DNA of 64,000 nt from Casuarina equisetifolia. Lineage: Eukaryota > Streptophyta > Magnoliopsida > Fagales > Casuarinaceae. Below, piece after piece: positions 13,531 to 24,920 of the stretch (its first letter is position 1; the number at the start of each line of letters is the position of its first letter). A program made the translations under genes and the position numbers. Location of the stretch: the NCBI GenBank assembly GCA_028551475.1, contig CM052354.1, positions 21,723,258 through 21,787,257 on the forward strand. Direction: 5' to 3'. Below the pieces are notes generated by a model. The model saw only the letters and a list, made by a program, of their open reading frames with translations. It was not told where the DNA came from and ran no database searches.

Positions 13531-16500
13531 GGCTTAGAGTTCAACCAGGCTCCACTTGCCATGAGCCTTTCCACTTTTTCATCCATTTTCTGGCAACCCT
13601 CATTCGCCATTCAAAAGCTACACGGCATAAAACGCGCTCTCCTTTTTGCTTAAAGCGAAGGTGTTCACTCTCTGAGATCTCCAACGAAGGCTTTGAAAAA
13701 ACTTTAAATTATATCTTTAATAGAAAGAAGTCTATGTGCTGTTCAAAGGAAGCTGCACTTGCCTGTCAAGAAAATTTGAAATGGAATGACTTAAAGGGTC
13801 AAATTCTTCTATTCCCCGTTGCTAATCAATCACCTCTCACGTTGCATTCCATTTCTAATTCGCATCCTTTTTCTTTTGGGTTGTGGAGTGGAAAATAAGA
13901 AGACAATACACAAGACTATACCAGAATATAAAAAATATATATAATCGTCAGGACATATACTGTAAAGAAACATCGATGAAAGTATTGTCCATGTGAGATT
14001 TAAAGCAGCATATTGAAAGAGGCCTAATTTTAATGGTTTAATGGTGGGGACCCTGAAAGCTTATACATTATAACGCTATTGTTCTAACTCGTGCAGCACC
14101 TTTTTCTTAGTTCTGGGCTTACAGTAGCTCGAAGCCAATGTCCTTCGGCTTGAATACGTCAATTAAGTTGGCGGATTTAATCAGCCCTTACCTTCTGACG
14201 TTTGGATTTATTTGGGATATGTTCACCTAGCATTTCTTGTCGTCAATGCAGCTCATCTGCAGATGTAGAGTAAATCCGCCGGGTACTAATCTCATCAATA
14301 ATCATTTGAACCTGTTGGTGTTTTTCCTTGGCATTTTACGCTGTTTATATTCTTCAACAGCACTCAGGAATATCAAACAAATAACTGAAACATTAATAAT
14401 GAAGAGCAGTTTACATCTTCTTACCTGTGTGGGACTATGATGTCAATGCCTTCATTCTCAAAAAAGTTGGTTAAGTTTGAAGATAGATTTAGCAGAAAAG
14501 TTTAGGATTTCAGAACAACTTAGAGGAAGAACTTAACGTTATTCCTTGATTACCTACAAGTATTATAACCTCGTCCACCGCAATGCTGGAGGTTAGTACA
14601 ACATTATAGAGTAACAGCTACAGGCACCTACAATCAAAATGGTGAAACACTCGCTTCAAGTCGCGGGATGATGGTAGATGTTAGATGCAACCGTAGCGAA
14701 ACACTAGTGTTAGCAACACAGCGGTTTCTCAGAGGCAAAATACTGTGTGCGGATCTCATGATTGTTTCTTGTCAACAATTTCTTACCTCTAGAGAGCCGT
14801 ACAAAATGCTTTCCAGCTCGAACCATTGAGGCTCCTTCATTAGGTATGGTCAACGAAGCCTTTTGCCTACCAACCATGGTTTCAGTGCTTCTTGCAGTTT
14901 AAACTGGGGCCTTCCTTCAGGCATGCTGCTCAGTGGTGCTCATATAATTTTCTCACTACACAAGACATCTCTAAGACGAGACAATACACCGCTCAACAAG
15001 TTTTTAGTCAACATGCCAAATGCAACAACCTCATTCACTTCTGGCATTTTACTAGAGTGCTCAAAATAAAGCAACTAGGAGAAAAGGTAGGCCTTGTTGT
15101 GTAAACAAACTTGTTAGCGTTTCACCTGAAATTCAGACTATTGTTGGCCAGCCAATTGCCTAGGACTGAGGTTCTTTGAAGATATTGCTCTTTATTCATC
15201 TTTGTGTGTTAGCCCCAAGGGGTTCTTCAATTTTCATATTGTTGCATTCAGATTGTGAAGCGGCTGTCGACTTAAATAAGGAAACACAATCTTCAAGATC
15301 CAAGAAACAGAAGGAAAATAATCTGCAATGAGGAGCTGTGAGTGGTATTTGAGACGGACTGCAGAGACATGTTCAAGATGAACAAGTTGCTTGCTAAATA
15401 TATCATTCCTCTTGAACCTAAGAGTGTGTATATGACCCAAAAGCGGCCTTATGTGCACGTATGCACTTGAATATGTTTATGTTCATATGTGTGCATGCAT
15501 ATGCCTATTTGCGAGTGCGTTTTCATTTAGAATTAGCACTTCTATTAAGGATTTCATGTTTGGTGCTTTCAGAATAGACGGGTTCAAGAAGCCAAAGATA
15601 GGTGTGGTGCTTGCGTATGCTTGAGTTCATGCATCTGCCTAATTTCATCTTTGGTGCTTTCAGAACAAAAACAGCAGCAACAACAACAGCAACAACAATC
15701 TGGAGGAAGGCTAAGTTTCCTCTAAATGTGTGCATGCATTAGAGAAATTGTATATGCAATTGTGTGCTTTGTGAATTGTCTGATGCAATCCAAACCATTG
15801 GTGTGATGCCTAAGGCTTGCAGGAGCGACTCATACTTATTCTATTCTCTTCCCGCCTCCCTTTATGTTTTTGTAATTATCTATGCTTTCAACACCCTTAT
15901 CATATTTGAAAAGTCCATATTTTATTCTTTAATGTTTCTGCTAAGCTCTATCATTTTTCCTCTTTATCTACCAAAGCCCAACCTAAGGAGACAACACTAC
16001 CAACTTTGAAGTGTTGTCCAGGGAATTGTCCTGAGACTCAGAACATCTACAACTTTTAGCTTCCTTTGCCATGTCATTACTCTCCAATCCTAAAACTTTT
16101 GTTACATAAACACTCTTTGGCAACTAGTAAATTAGCTTTGATGAGTATTAAAGATTTTCTTTACTGTTTTTCTTCATTAGTTTTACTTTTTGATTCCTTT
16201 GTCCTACACCTATTTGTTTATATTTAGCTTGGCTCAGTGTGGGAATAGATCTTGTGTGGTGACCTTTTTAGTAGGTGACTTAAGTGAAGGATTGGACATT
16301 TATTTATATTAATTGTGCTAGTATTGGTGGAGTCTGAAGTACAAAATTTTGTTAATTAAGCTTAAGTGATCTTTTTTTTTTTGTTGGTTTCTAAAGCACA
16401 AAAGATGGCTATAAGGATAAAGCTCACAATTCTAACTTTGTTGTTAGATGTGTTTCTAGGTTGTTCATTTTTTATAGTGGATTGATTAAAGATTAAGATT

Positions 16501-16795
16501 CTTCTAAACTTAGTTTAAGTACATTGGTGGAGCATCTAACCAAGAGGGCATTGTATATGTTTGTTGTTGAAACAATTGAGTAGAAAGGGTTAAGGCATCT
16601 ACAAGATTTTGAATCTCCAAAAACATTATTACAAAATTTAGTAAAATTTTTCTTTTTGGTTTTACTTACATTTTTGAATTTTTGATTGGCAAACTACACA
16701 TACACCCTATTGGTCTCAAACACGCATGCTCACCTTCAGTTGTCTTCCTTTGTGAAGAAATGCCATTTCAATTAGAGTCCATTAGCAAAATTCTA
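13531..16795. other. 5' flank of B1 and unit 1 spacer
   Basis: 13540-13690 holds the shared RLK upstream module. The rest is noncoding sequence repeated in unit 2. 15664-15702 is a CAA/CAG-rich simple repeat. 15850-16690 has no counterpart in unit 2 and was either deleted there or inserted here. No gene is supported. Confidence 0.6.
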
Positions 16796-18225
16796 CCTTC
16801 GCTCTGTACCCTATCTCAAGGGTCCAAGTGACCCAGGACTACGCCCAAGTCACATGGCTCAGCTCTTGACTTGAAACAGGCCAGCCGACGGCAGCCGTCA
16901 GAAGAATCCGACCGGTTGGGGCTACCAAAGTTCCTTCCCCTTGGTGCGCCTACTTGGGTTACACGCTTATGCTGCAATGCCTGGCAGTAGGACAGCCCCA
17001 ACAAGCATTAATAAAGAAGAGTATTACAACTTCCTAGCTGTGCGGGACAATGATATCAATGTCTTCGTTCTCAAAAACGTGGGTTTAGTCTAAGGGTAGA
17101 TTTGGCAGTAAAGTTCAAAGGTTCAGAAGAACTCAGCGTCATTCTTTTGAGTAACTACAAGTATTATAACCTCCTTTGGTTTTAAGAAAGAAAATAAATT
17201 TTTTAATAATACCAGAAGTATAATATTATATTATATGACCCCAAACAATGATACAGGCCATTAGTATATTATCAAATTTATCGGCCTTCCATAGTTGAAA
17301 CTGTTACATCCCTTATCGAACAATTTTCTGACCTTGTAGAATCAGTTAGGTTCTTTATTTGCATATTAATATAGTCTTTCTTCAATCACAACTACTTTTG
17401 ATAATAATAAATAGCTATCTTTTCAATAACTTATTCTTATATTGATGTTTGAGAAGATATTATTAAGCTTCAGATTTTTGTGAATAATCTTTAACATAGA
17501 GTATCAATAAAGATAGGTAAGTCATTGAGCAATCATTTCAATAATTTGAACATGAGCTTCCTAATTTAGTATTCTGTGTTTTTTAGCATCTATCATGCAT
17601 ATAAGTTAATTAACTATTAGTGGGATATATTAAAAAAAAGCATAAGAATAAAAATCCAAACACAAAAATAATTAAAAACATAGGAAGACTAGGAACCAAA
17701 AAAAAAAATCCAAACTTTTATTGGGTAAATATTTGTATACTGGTATTTTCTCATCTTGTTCAATGTAGCAACCCAAAAGCTTAACAAGATTCTTGTGTTC
17801 AGCTTAGCTATGGGCGTTGCTTCATTTTTTTAGTCCTTTTAGCCTTGTCTAGATCTTTTTGAAAGCCATTCTATAATAATCTCATCCTTTTTCAAAAATG
17901 TTTCCCAGAAATTTGTGGAAAACATAAAAAATAATAAAATTTTAGTCATCAAAAAAATCTTTATAAACTCCAAGAAAAAACTATCCTTTTCAAGCAGCCA
18001 AACATTTCAATTTGACCTATCCTTATGTGTTGTGATTAAAGCTTGACAGTCCCCATTTGATATAAAAGCTAAGCTATTCCTAGAAACTACAATCAATATT
18101 TTATTATCTAATTACTTATGAACTTACAAAGTATAAGTACTCGCTTTTCTTGGAAAACTTATGCAATGGAAATTTATCTAAATTGATAAGTTGAGTGGAT
18201 TAATAAGTTGACACCAGTAAAACTG

Positions 18226-18261
18226 ACATGAACCTATTTTATTATTAAAATAGGTTCATGT
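18226..18261. repeat. near-perfect palindrome (foldback)
   Basis: Arms of 16 nt separated by a 4-nt loop: ACATGAACCTATTTT at 18226-18240 and its complement at 18247-18261. In B1 the same left arm runs straight into the ancestral intron sequence. So the right arm in B2 is a new inverted copy, placed where the MITE-like element is truncated. Confidence 0.85.
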
Positions 18262-18593
18262 ATTTGCGACACCCCAAACACCCCGATTGACACTCCGCAG
18301 TGTTGACAAATCCTCTCTTCAATGATAAAAAAAGACATCTTTAGATTACTGAAAGACCGTTGTGGGTGATTATTTCTTTCTTTCCTTCTTTCTTTTTTTT
18401 TTTTTTTTATTTAAGGCTTTCTCCTCATATGATAAACAAAAAGGCCCGTAAGAACAAAAATGCCAATAGTAACAACCACTGCAAAAGATGCTGTTCGGAT
18501 GGCACTTTTTTGTATTTTGTTATCTCTACCAACCTTTGAATTCCTGAATTCTGGAACTGTTACAGTCGCATCCCTTCAGTTCGTTTCTGTTCT

Positions 18594-18601
18594 CCCCCCC
18601 G

Positions 18602-18632
<31 letters not shown>

Positions 18633-18635
18633 AAA
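18594..18635. repeat. C-run/A-run homopolymer pair
   Basis: Seven C, one G, twenty-one C, then thirteen A. On the coding strand this is the T/G-rich tract before the RLK exon 2 acceptor. Such runs are prone to sequencing and replication slippage. Confidence 0.9.
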
Positions 18636-18929
18636 GAGAAAAAAATAATTGTAGGCTTCGTCCAATGAATCACAGATTGGTATACAAAAGAGGGCGATGC
18701 CTAGAGGTATGTCTACTAAACTTCCCTACCAGAAAACTAATTAAGACACAAGAATCAAAATAATAGTCACCACGCAACAAGTTCGGATTTGCAATCTGAA
18801 GTATTGCCGATCTGCAGCCGCTGTGGATTAGTGGGCAGGACAACTCTAGAAATGCGATGAAACGAAGATTGTTGAACATTAGTACAATCGCTGCACTGCA
18901 ATTTATTTTTTCTCACACATTCAAAGTTT

Positions 18930-18934
18930 CCTAC
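18930..18934. repeat. target-site duplication, left (CCTAC)
   Basis: CCTAC immediately before the TG of the left LTR. The same five bases follow the right LTR at 24651-24655. B1 has a single CCTAC-like site at the orthologous position (about 13225), which confirms the insertion point. Confidence 0.9.
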
Positions 18935-19159
18935 TGTAAGATTTTGAGATGGTAGGAGAGAGAGGCCGACAGGTGAGCAAATATTTGGTTTGTATTGATC
19001 TTTTCTTTACAATAGCAAGCATACATTTATATGCTGTAAACCTAATCTATACAAGGAAAACATAATAATTACAATACTTACATAATATTCTACCTAACAC
19101 AAACACATAATTAGGGACAATTATGGTAAGGTATTAGGTAAGGAATTCAAATATCAACA
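18935..19159 (-). repeat. Copia 3' LTR
   Basis: 225 bp, TGTAAGATTTTGAG to AATATCAACA as written on the plus strand. It is the downstream LTR of the minus-oriented element and abuts the polypurine tract. Confidence 0.93.
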
Positions 19160-19166
19160 CTCCCCC

Positions 19167-22100
19167 TCAAGCCGGAGATTTGAAGAAATCAAATACTCCG
19201 AGCTTGGAGAGAAGATGCCAATGTTGTTTGCTGCAAAGTGCCTTTGTCAAAAGATCAGCTAGTTGTTCCTTGGTAGAAACGTGTCGAGTTGTGATTATTC
19301 CTTGTTGAAGTTTTTCTCTTACATAGTGACATTCCACCTCAATGTGCTTTGTACGTTCATGAAAAATTGGATTTGCTGCTATCTTCTCTGCTGCTTCATT
19401 ATCACAATATAATAGTGCTGGATGTCGCATATGAAAACCAAAGTCTTTGAGTAACCCTATAATCCATACTATCTCACATGTCGTTACTTGCATGGCTCTA
19501 TATTCTGCTTCTGCTGATGACAAGGATACAGTTGGTTGTTTCTTAGACCGCCACGAAATCAAGGAATCTCCAAGCATTATGCAAAATCCGGTCGTTGACC
19601 TTCTTGTCATAGGGCATGTACTGTAGTCTGAATCACAATGTGCTCTAAGCTCGAATTTGGATGAGGATGGGAACATAAGGCCAAGACCTGGGCAACTCTT
19701 AAGGTATTTAATTACCTTCAGTGCTGCCTCCATGTGGGACTGTTTCGGATTATGCATGAACTGACTGAGAAGTTGAACTGAAAAAGTGATATCAGGTCGA
19801 GTGAGAGTCAGATATATCAACCTTCCAACCAGTCTCTGATAGGTGGATGGATCTGTAAGAAGCGGGTCATCAGTTTTCTCTTCTAAACTAACATCATATT
19901 CAATGCTTGTGAACTTCTTGTTCTGTTCCATCGGAATTACAGACGGTCTCGAACCTGCCAATCCAACCTCAGAGATTAATTCCAATGTGTACTTACGTTG
20001 GCTGAGTGAGATGCCTTCTGGAGAACAGGCTATTTCGATTCCCAAGAAGAATTTTGATTGACCCAGGTCTTTCATGAAGAAGGTAGCATGAAGATATCGT
20101 TTGAGATCCATTATAGCTGCCTGACTGTTGCCTGTGATCAATATATCATCAACATAAATGAGTAATGCCACAAAAGAGTTACCTCTGGCCTTAGTGAATA
20201 GGGAGTAGTCATGATAAGATTGGACAAAACCATGTGCAATCAATGCTCCAGTAAACTTAGCATTCCATTGACGGGATGCTTGCTTCAACCCATAAAGGGA
20301 TTTTCGCAATTAACAGACTAGATGTTCCCCCTGATTGTGAAATCCAGGGGGAAGCTCCATATATACCTCCTCAGAAAGATCACCATGAAGAAAAACATTT
20401 TGAACATCCATCTGGTAAAGGGGCCAATCATGAACAGCAACAATAGTGATGATGAGACGAACTGTGACATGCTTCGCAGTGGGCGAAAATGTATCTTGGT
20501 AATCAATGCCCTCACGCTGATTAAAGCCCTTGGCCACCAGACGGGCCTTATACCGCTTAATGGAACCATCGGCATGATACTTCACTTTGTACACCCATTT
20601 ACACCCAATAGGACGTCGATTAGGGGGCAAGGGAACCACATCCAATGTGTGGTTAGCCTCTAAAGCAGTGAGTTCATGGTTCATAGCATCTATCCAATTA
20701 GGATCAGAAGCGGTTTCATGATAAGTGGAAGGTTCATGGATGGCAGAGATGGAGGCAATGAAATGTTGATGAAGTGGGTGACATTGTTGAAGGGAGACAT
20801 AATTGGAGATGGGGTAGGCAGAGGTGTTAAAAGTCGAAGGAAGGGTAAGACATATGTAGTCAGAGGTCCAAATGGGTGGGCGACTAGGTCGACTTGAACG
20901 GCGTAAGGTGGTATCAAGTGTAGTGGGAAGAGAGGAATCTGGGCTTGGATCAGAGCAGGAACATGAGGGGGGAAGGGGATATGATATCATCCAAAATAGT
21001 GGTAGGGTTGGGGAGAGGGGGCTTAGGGAGGTTAGGGAGATCAACTGGTAGGGACGAGGAAGTATAAGGTTCATCGAGTTGTACAGTAGGAACTGAAGGG
21101 GCGGCAGGCGTGATCAGAGGAGAGGCAGTTGGAGGAGAGAAAGGAAAATTATTCTCTTGAAAAACAACATCTCGACTAACAAAAAATTTGTTAGAGGCAG
21201 GGTCGTAAAGACGGTAACCCTTCTGAGAGGAAGGATATCCCATGAAAATACAAGGGAGGGCACGAGGACTGAATTTGTCACGAGTACCGAGGGTAGAAGC
21301 GAAACAGCAACACCCAAAAACACGAAGATGATCAATAACAGGAGGTTTTCCAAAAAGTTTTTCAAAAGGGCTAAGGCCATGAAGAGAGGAGGAAGGAAGA
21401 TGGTTAATGAGATAGGTGGTAGTGAGGAGGCATTCACCCCAAAAACGAGGAGGGATGTGAGCTTGAAACATGAGAGCACGAGCGACATCAAGCAAGTGCC
21501 GATGTTTTCGTTCAACAACTCCATTCTGTTAAGATGTGTGAACACAAGAGGTCTCATGAAGGATGCCACGCGAGGAAAGAAACGAACGGCATTCAGAAGA
21601 AAAGAATTCAGTTCCATTGTCGGAGCGAATGCGGCGAACAACAGAAATGAATTAAGTGGAGACAAGGGAGAGAAAATATTGAATTTTGGAGAAAACTTGG
21701 CTTTTAAAGGTAAGAAGAAAGGTCCAGGTAGCTCGAGAAAAATCATCCACAATGGTGAGGAAGTAACGAGCACCATCATGAGTGGGGGTCCGATGAGGAC
21801 CCCAAACATCCATATGGACGAGTTCAAAAATGGAGGTGGTGCAGTGTTGACGAGAGGGAAACGGGGCACGGGTTTGTTTGGCTAAAGGACAAATAGAACA
21901 TTGAAAATTAGAGGGGTAAGAAAAAGATCGTCTGTGAGAATGAAAAGTTTTAAGTGAGGAATGACCCAAGCGTTGATGCAAAAGAGCGTACTGAATATTA
22001 TTAGTAAAAACGGAATTACAAATTGTTGGTGGAGTACAAAAAGTAGTCCGTAAGGAAGCTAAATAATTTGAAAAAACTGAAGTAAATTGCGCTGGAATGG

Positions 22101-23842
22101 AGGAACATAAGAAATATAAGCCCCGATCAGCCTTGCCGAGCCCGATCAGATCCCCAGTCATACGGTCCTGAAAGAGACAAAATTTATCGAAGAAAAGGGC
22201 AACACAATTATTGTCGCGGGTTAGTTTTTGAATAGATAATAAATTATGGCGAAAGTGAGGGGCATATAAAACATGAGTGAGATTAAGGGAGGGATAAGGC
22301 TTATAGTGACCAATGTGAGTGACTGGACTAAGGGATTTGTCAGGGAGAGTGATGTGGATAGGTTTGGCACATGGGTAAAAAGAATTTAACATATGCAAAT
22401 TACATGTGATATGGTCTGTTGCCCCAGAATCAATAATCCATAAAGATGAAAAAGGATAAAAAAAGGGAAGAATTACTGGAGAAATTGGCACTAGGATCAG
22501 AGGTGCCTATATGATTGATAAGTGTCACCAATTTTTGTTGTTGGTCCACAGTCAAATTGAGTCCAGTAGAGCCGCCATAGATGCTGCCAGGGCTTGGAGG
22601 TGGATGACCCAAGATGCCTGCACTAGGATAAGGAGAAGGTGAGGGATTGCCAAAATAAGAAGGCCTAGTAAAGGGGGGCGGTGGAGGCCCATGACTGAAG
22701 TTGTGGGGCCCATGGCCATCAAGAGAAGCATTGTGGGATTGGGTATGCCCATCAGTAGAGCGGCGGCGATTACTACCCTTGGGTTTGGACTTCCAACCTG
22801 GGGGGTAGCCCACAAGCAGAAAACAAGCCTCCTGGACATGCCTAGGCTTCTTGCAATGATTGCAAAAAGGGCGCTGATGGGCTAAGGAAGGAGTAGGATC
22901 CTTGGGCCCTTGTGGCCCAGATAGGTGATGAAGGCCTAGAGGAGTGGGCCGTGAGTCAGTGGGCCAACCTCCTGGGCCTAGCTACAAAGCCCCGTCGCCC
23001 GACCCAGCAGAAGGGCGACGTGTAGTCCCGTGTGATTGTGCCGCGAAGGCACTGGCGTTGCCGGCACTGTGGCGGCCATCGCGTTGGGAACGCTGGTCAA
23101 CGTCTTGCTTGGCCAGAGAGTAGATCTTCTCCAAAGAAGGAAGCTCTTCGCGGCTAAGGATGGAAGAAACAAGGTTTTGGAACTCCGGCGGAAGGGAAAG
23201 GAGAAGCTTCAGTGCACGATCCTCTTGGTCACGAGCCCAGAGACGCGAGTTAACTTCGCAATTGCATTTGCCGCAAGAACATCGGATGGGGGCCTGCTGT
23301 GTCTCAAGTGCACCCCAAAGGTCTGTCAAGCGGACATAAAAGGCCGTGAGATCAGCACTGGTGGCGCCAGGAGCAAGCTGAAGTGCATTGATGGCCTGTT
23401 GCAAGCCAAATTTCTGAGTAGTGGAGACTTTGTCAAAGCTCTCTTGCAAAACTCGCCAAATATCCGTCACGGTCGGAAGTCGAGAAACCATGCTCTCCAA
23501 ATCGGAGTCAACAGAGTGTACTAGCCAAGTTTTAACAGCGGCATGGGCTTGGGCCCATCGTTGTGCGTCTTCGCCATTACCATCTAGACAAGTAAGCTCA
23601 CCGGTGAGAAAGCCAAGCTTGTTGCGGGCGAGACAAACGGTGCGAATCTGGTCACTCCAAATGCTCCAGTTCGATTCGCCAACTAATCGTTTAGGAACAA
23701 TGCTGCCGGGTTGGAGATCAGTAGCAGAAAGGTGATAAGGGTCGCGAAGAGCGGAGGAAAGAGCTCCAGCGGTAGCCATCAAAGAAATTAAGGCTAAGGT
23801 TATGAGAAATTGGGGAATTTGGGAGATTGGGAATGAAGGCAA
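19167..23842 (-). pseudogene. Copia gag-pol polyprotein, interrupted
   Basis: Gag spans 23842-22982; a likely real start is the ATG at 23779 (MATAGALSS). It carries a Copia-type N-terminal region with LVGESNWSIWSDQI. A TAG at 22982 interrupts it, and the same frame continues with a CX2CX4HX4C zinc knuckle (CNHCKKPRHVQEAC, near 22865). A frameshift near 22440-22460 leads to protease (WIIDSGATDH), the GAG-pre-integrase HQRLGH motif and the integrase core (HMDVWGP, VDDFSRATW). Stops occur at 21652 and about 21535. A frameshift between 20950 and 21074 precedes RT (KARLVAKGFNQREG). TAA at 20310-20312 replaces a Lys codon, then the YVDD active site (about 20150) and RNase H (SSAEAEYRAM) run to 19167. 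At least four nonsense codons and two frameshifts are present. Confidence 0.88.
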
Positions 23843-23999
23843 AATTGTGAAAAAATAAGTTTAGGGTTTTTCGAAATTGGGGATATGAGAAAACCGAAAA
23901 ATTAAAGAATTAGGGGCTAAAAAGTGGGAGATACGAGAGATTAGGGTTTCGGTAATTATGAATGGCAGAACTATGATATTGCAAAAGGGAATGATAAAG

Positions 24000-24250
24000 T
24001 GAAGAAACGGATGAAAAGCCAAATGGACCAAAAAGCCGAGAAAGGGACGAAAAAACAAGAAACGGATGAAAAGCCGACATAGACGAAAAAACTGATAAAC
24101 GGACGAAAAAGCAAGAAACGGATGAAAAGTCGAAATAGACAAAAAAACTGATAAATGGACAAAAAAGCAAGAAACGGATGAAAAGTCGAAATAGACCAAA
24201 AAAAAACTGAGAAACGGACGAAAAAGCAAGAAACGGACAAAAAAGCCAAA
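24000..24250. repeat. tandem repeats in Copia 5' untranslated leader
   Basis: Three to four imperfect copies of a unit of about 58-60 nt rich in 'gaaacggatgaaaag' and 'ggacgaaaaagcaag', between the 5' LTR and gag. They create long Phe/Ser/Leu open frames on the minus strand that are not genes. Confidence 0.8.
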
Positions 24251-24425
24251 GAGACTTACGGGAAAGGGAGGATAGTGGGAATGAATGAAGATTCATGGGA
24301 AAGGAAAAGGAGTCAGAAGAAAGGGACAATTACGAGGAAAGATAGGGGTATTGAGAATCACCTGTCACTGATGGCCGTGCGGATGCGAAAAAAATCCCAG
24401 GAAAAGAAACAAGGCTCGGGTACCA

Positions 24426-24650
24426 TGTAAGATTTTGAGATGGTGGGAGAGAGAGGCCGACAGGTGAGCAAATATTTGGTTTGTATTGATCTTTTCTTTA
24501 CAATAGCAAGCATACATTTATATGCTGTAAACCTAATCTATACAAGGAAAACATAACAATTACAATAATTACATAATATTCTACCTAACACAAACACATA
24601 ATTAGGGACAATTATGATAAGGTATTAGGTAAGGAATTCAAATATCAACA
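24426..24650 (-). repeat. Copia 5' LTR
   Basis: 225 bp, about 98 percent identical to the 3' LTR. It is followed on the right by the CCTAC target duplication (24651-24655) and on the element's inner side by the tRNA-Met-type primer-binding site. Confidence 0.93.
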
Positions 24651-24655
24651 CCTAC

Positions 24656-24920
24656 GTTGAAAACTGGCAGAGAGTCACATACAGAATCTGTAGACATCTT
24701 CATTCCTCGCACAACTAGATAATAATAAAGTTTCTCCCCACCCCTGATCCCATGCATACAGGTAGAGGTTCCCGCCCACGTCAATCAAAAATATAGTTGC
24801 TAGATGACCAACAACTGGGCTTCTCCAGTATGGTTCGGACCCATTCGATAGGAGCAGCTGTTGTCAGTATAAGATTACCTGAATCTAATTGCTTGGCGTA
24901 GGTGTCGTTGCCCGCCTTTT
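24656..24920 (-). pseudogene. RLK pseudogene B2, 5' portion of exon 1
   Basis: Continuation of B2 exon 1 beyond the Copia element: the Cys-rich/S-locus part, then YWRSPVV- and DSGNLIL-like stretches, ending at AGNDTYAK. There the sequence joins promoter-like DNA directly, with no lectin N-terminus or signal peptide. B1 has the same junction (about 13525). Confidence 0.75.

Larger units (their letters stand above)
10878..16795. repeat. tandem segmental duplication, unit 1
   Basis: First copy of a unit of about 5.9 kb that begins with a GC-richer segment at 'ttcgctctgtacc' and ends at 'agtccattagcaaaattctacc'. It contains RLK pseudogene B1 and its flanks. Unit 2 starts immediately after it at 16796. 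The phrases at 14863 ('atgccaaccaaccatggtttcagtg'-like), 15234-15520 and 16690-16790 recur in unit 2 at 26260, 26700-27010 and 27405-27505. Confidence 0.8.
17262..18934 (-). pseudogene. RLK pseudogene B2, 3' portion
   Basis: Counterpart of B1: exon 7 end (17265-17350), exon 5 (17440-17600), exon 4 (17700-17915), a scrap of exon 3 (18294-18315), exon 2 membrane helix (18415-18580) and the PAN/Cys-rich end of exon 1 (18780-18934). Exon 1 is cut by the Copia element after TCCTAC. The C-run and A-run at 18594-18635 lie where the exon 2 pyrimidine tract should be. Confidence 0.78.
18935..24650 (-). mobile_element. Copia LTR retrotransposon (5.7 kb, structurally complete, coding-defective)
   Basis: A Ty1/Copia element in minus orientation, inserted in exon 1 of pseudogene B2. 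It has 225-bp LTRs beginning TG and ending CA, a CCTAC target duplication, a primer-binding site complementary to initiator tRNA-Met (TGGTACCCGAGCC, minus strand just inside the 5' LTR at about 24407-24425) and a polypurine tract (TTGAGGGGGAG) next to the 3' LTR at 19160-19170. Domain order is gag with zinc knuckle, protease, integrase, RT, RNase H, which defines Copia. The two LTRs differ at only 4 of 225 positions by eye, so the insertion is recent. The polyprotein carries several stops and frameshifts, so this copy cannot make its own proteins. Confidence 0.93.

Noticed and set aside
15234..15735. Minus-strand frames of 70-74 codons
   Set aside because: The duplicate at 26700-27010 does not conserve them, so they are chance frames.
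21157..21885. 242-codon Lys/Arg/Gly-rich plus-strand frame
   Set aside because: Antisense of the Copia integrase region.
24000..24250. Possible CRISPR-like array
   Set aside because: Direct tandem repeats with no unique spacers, inside a plant retrotransposon.
23861..24329. Phe/Ser/Leu-rich minus-strand frames resembling a membrane protein
   Set aside because: Produced by the tandem repeats of the Copia leader. The frames drift with repeat length and have no start or splice context.
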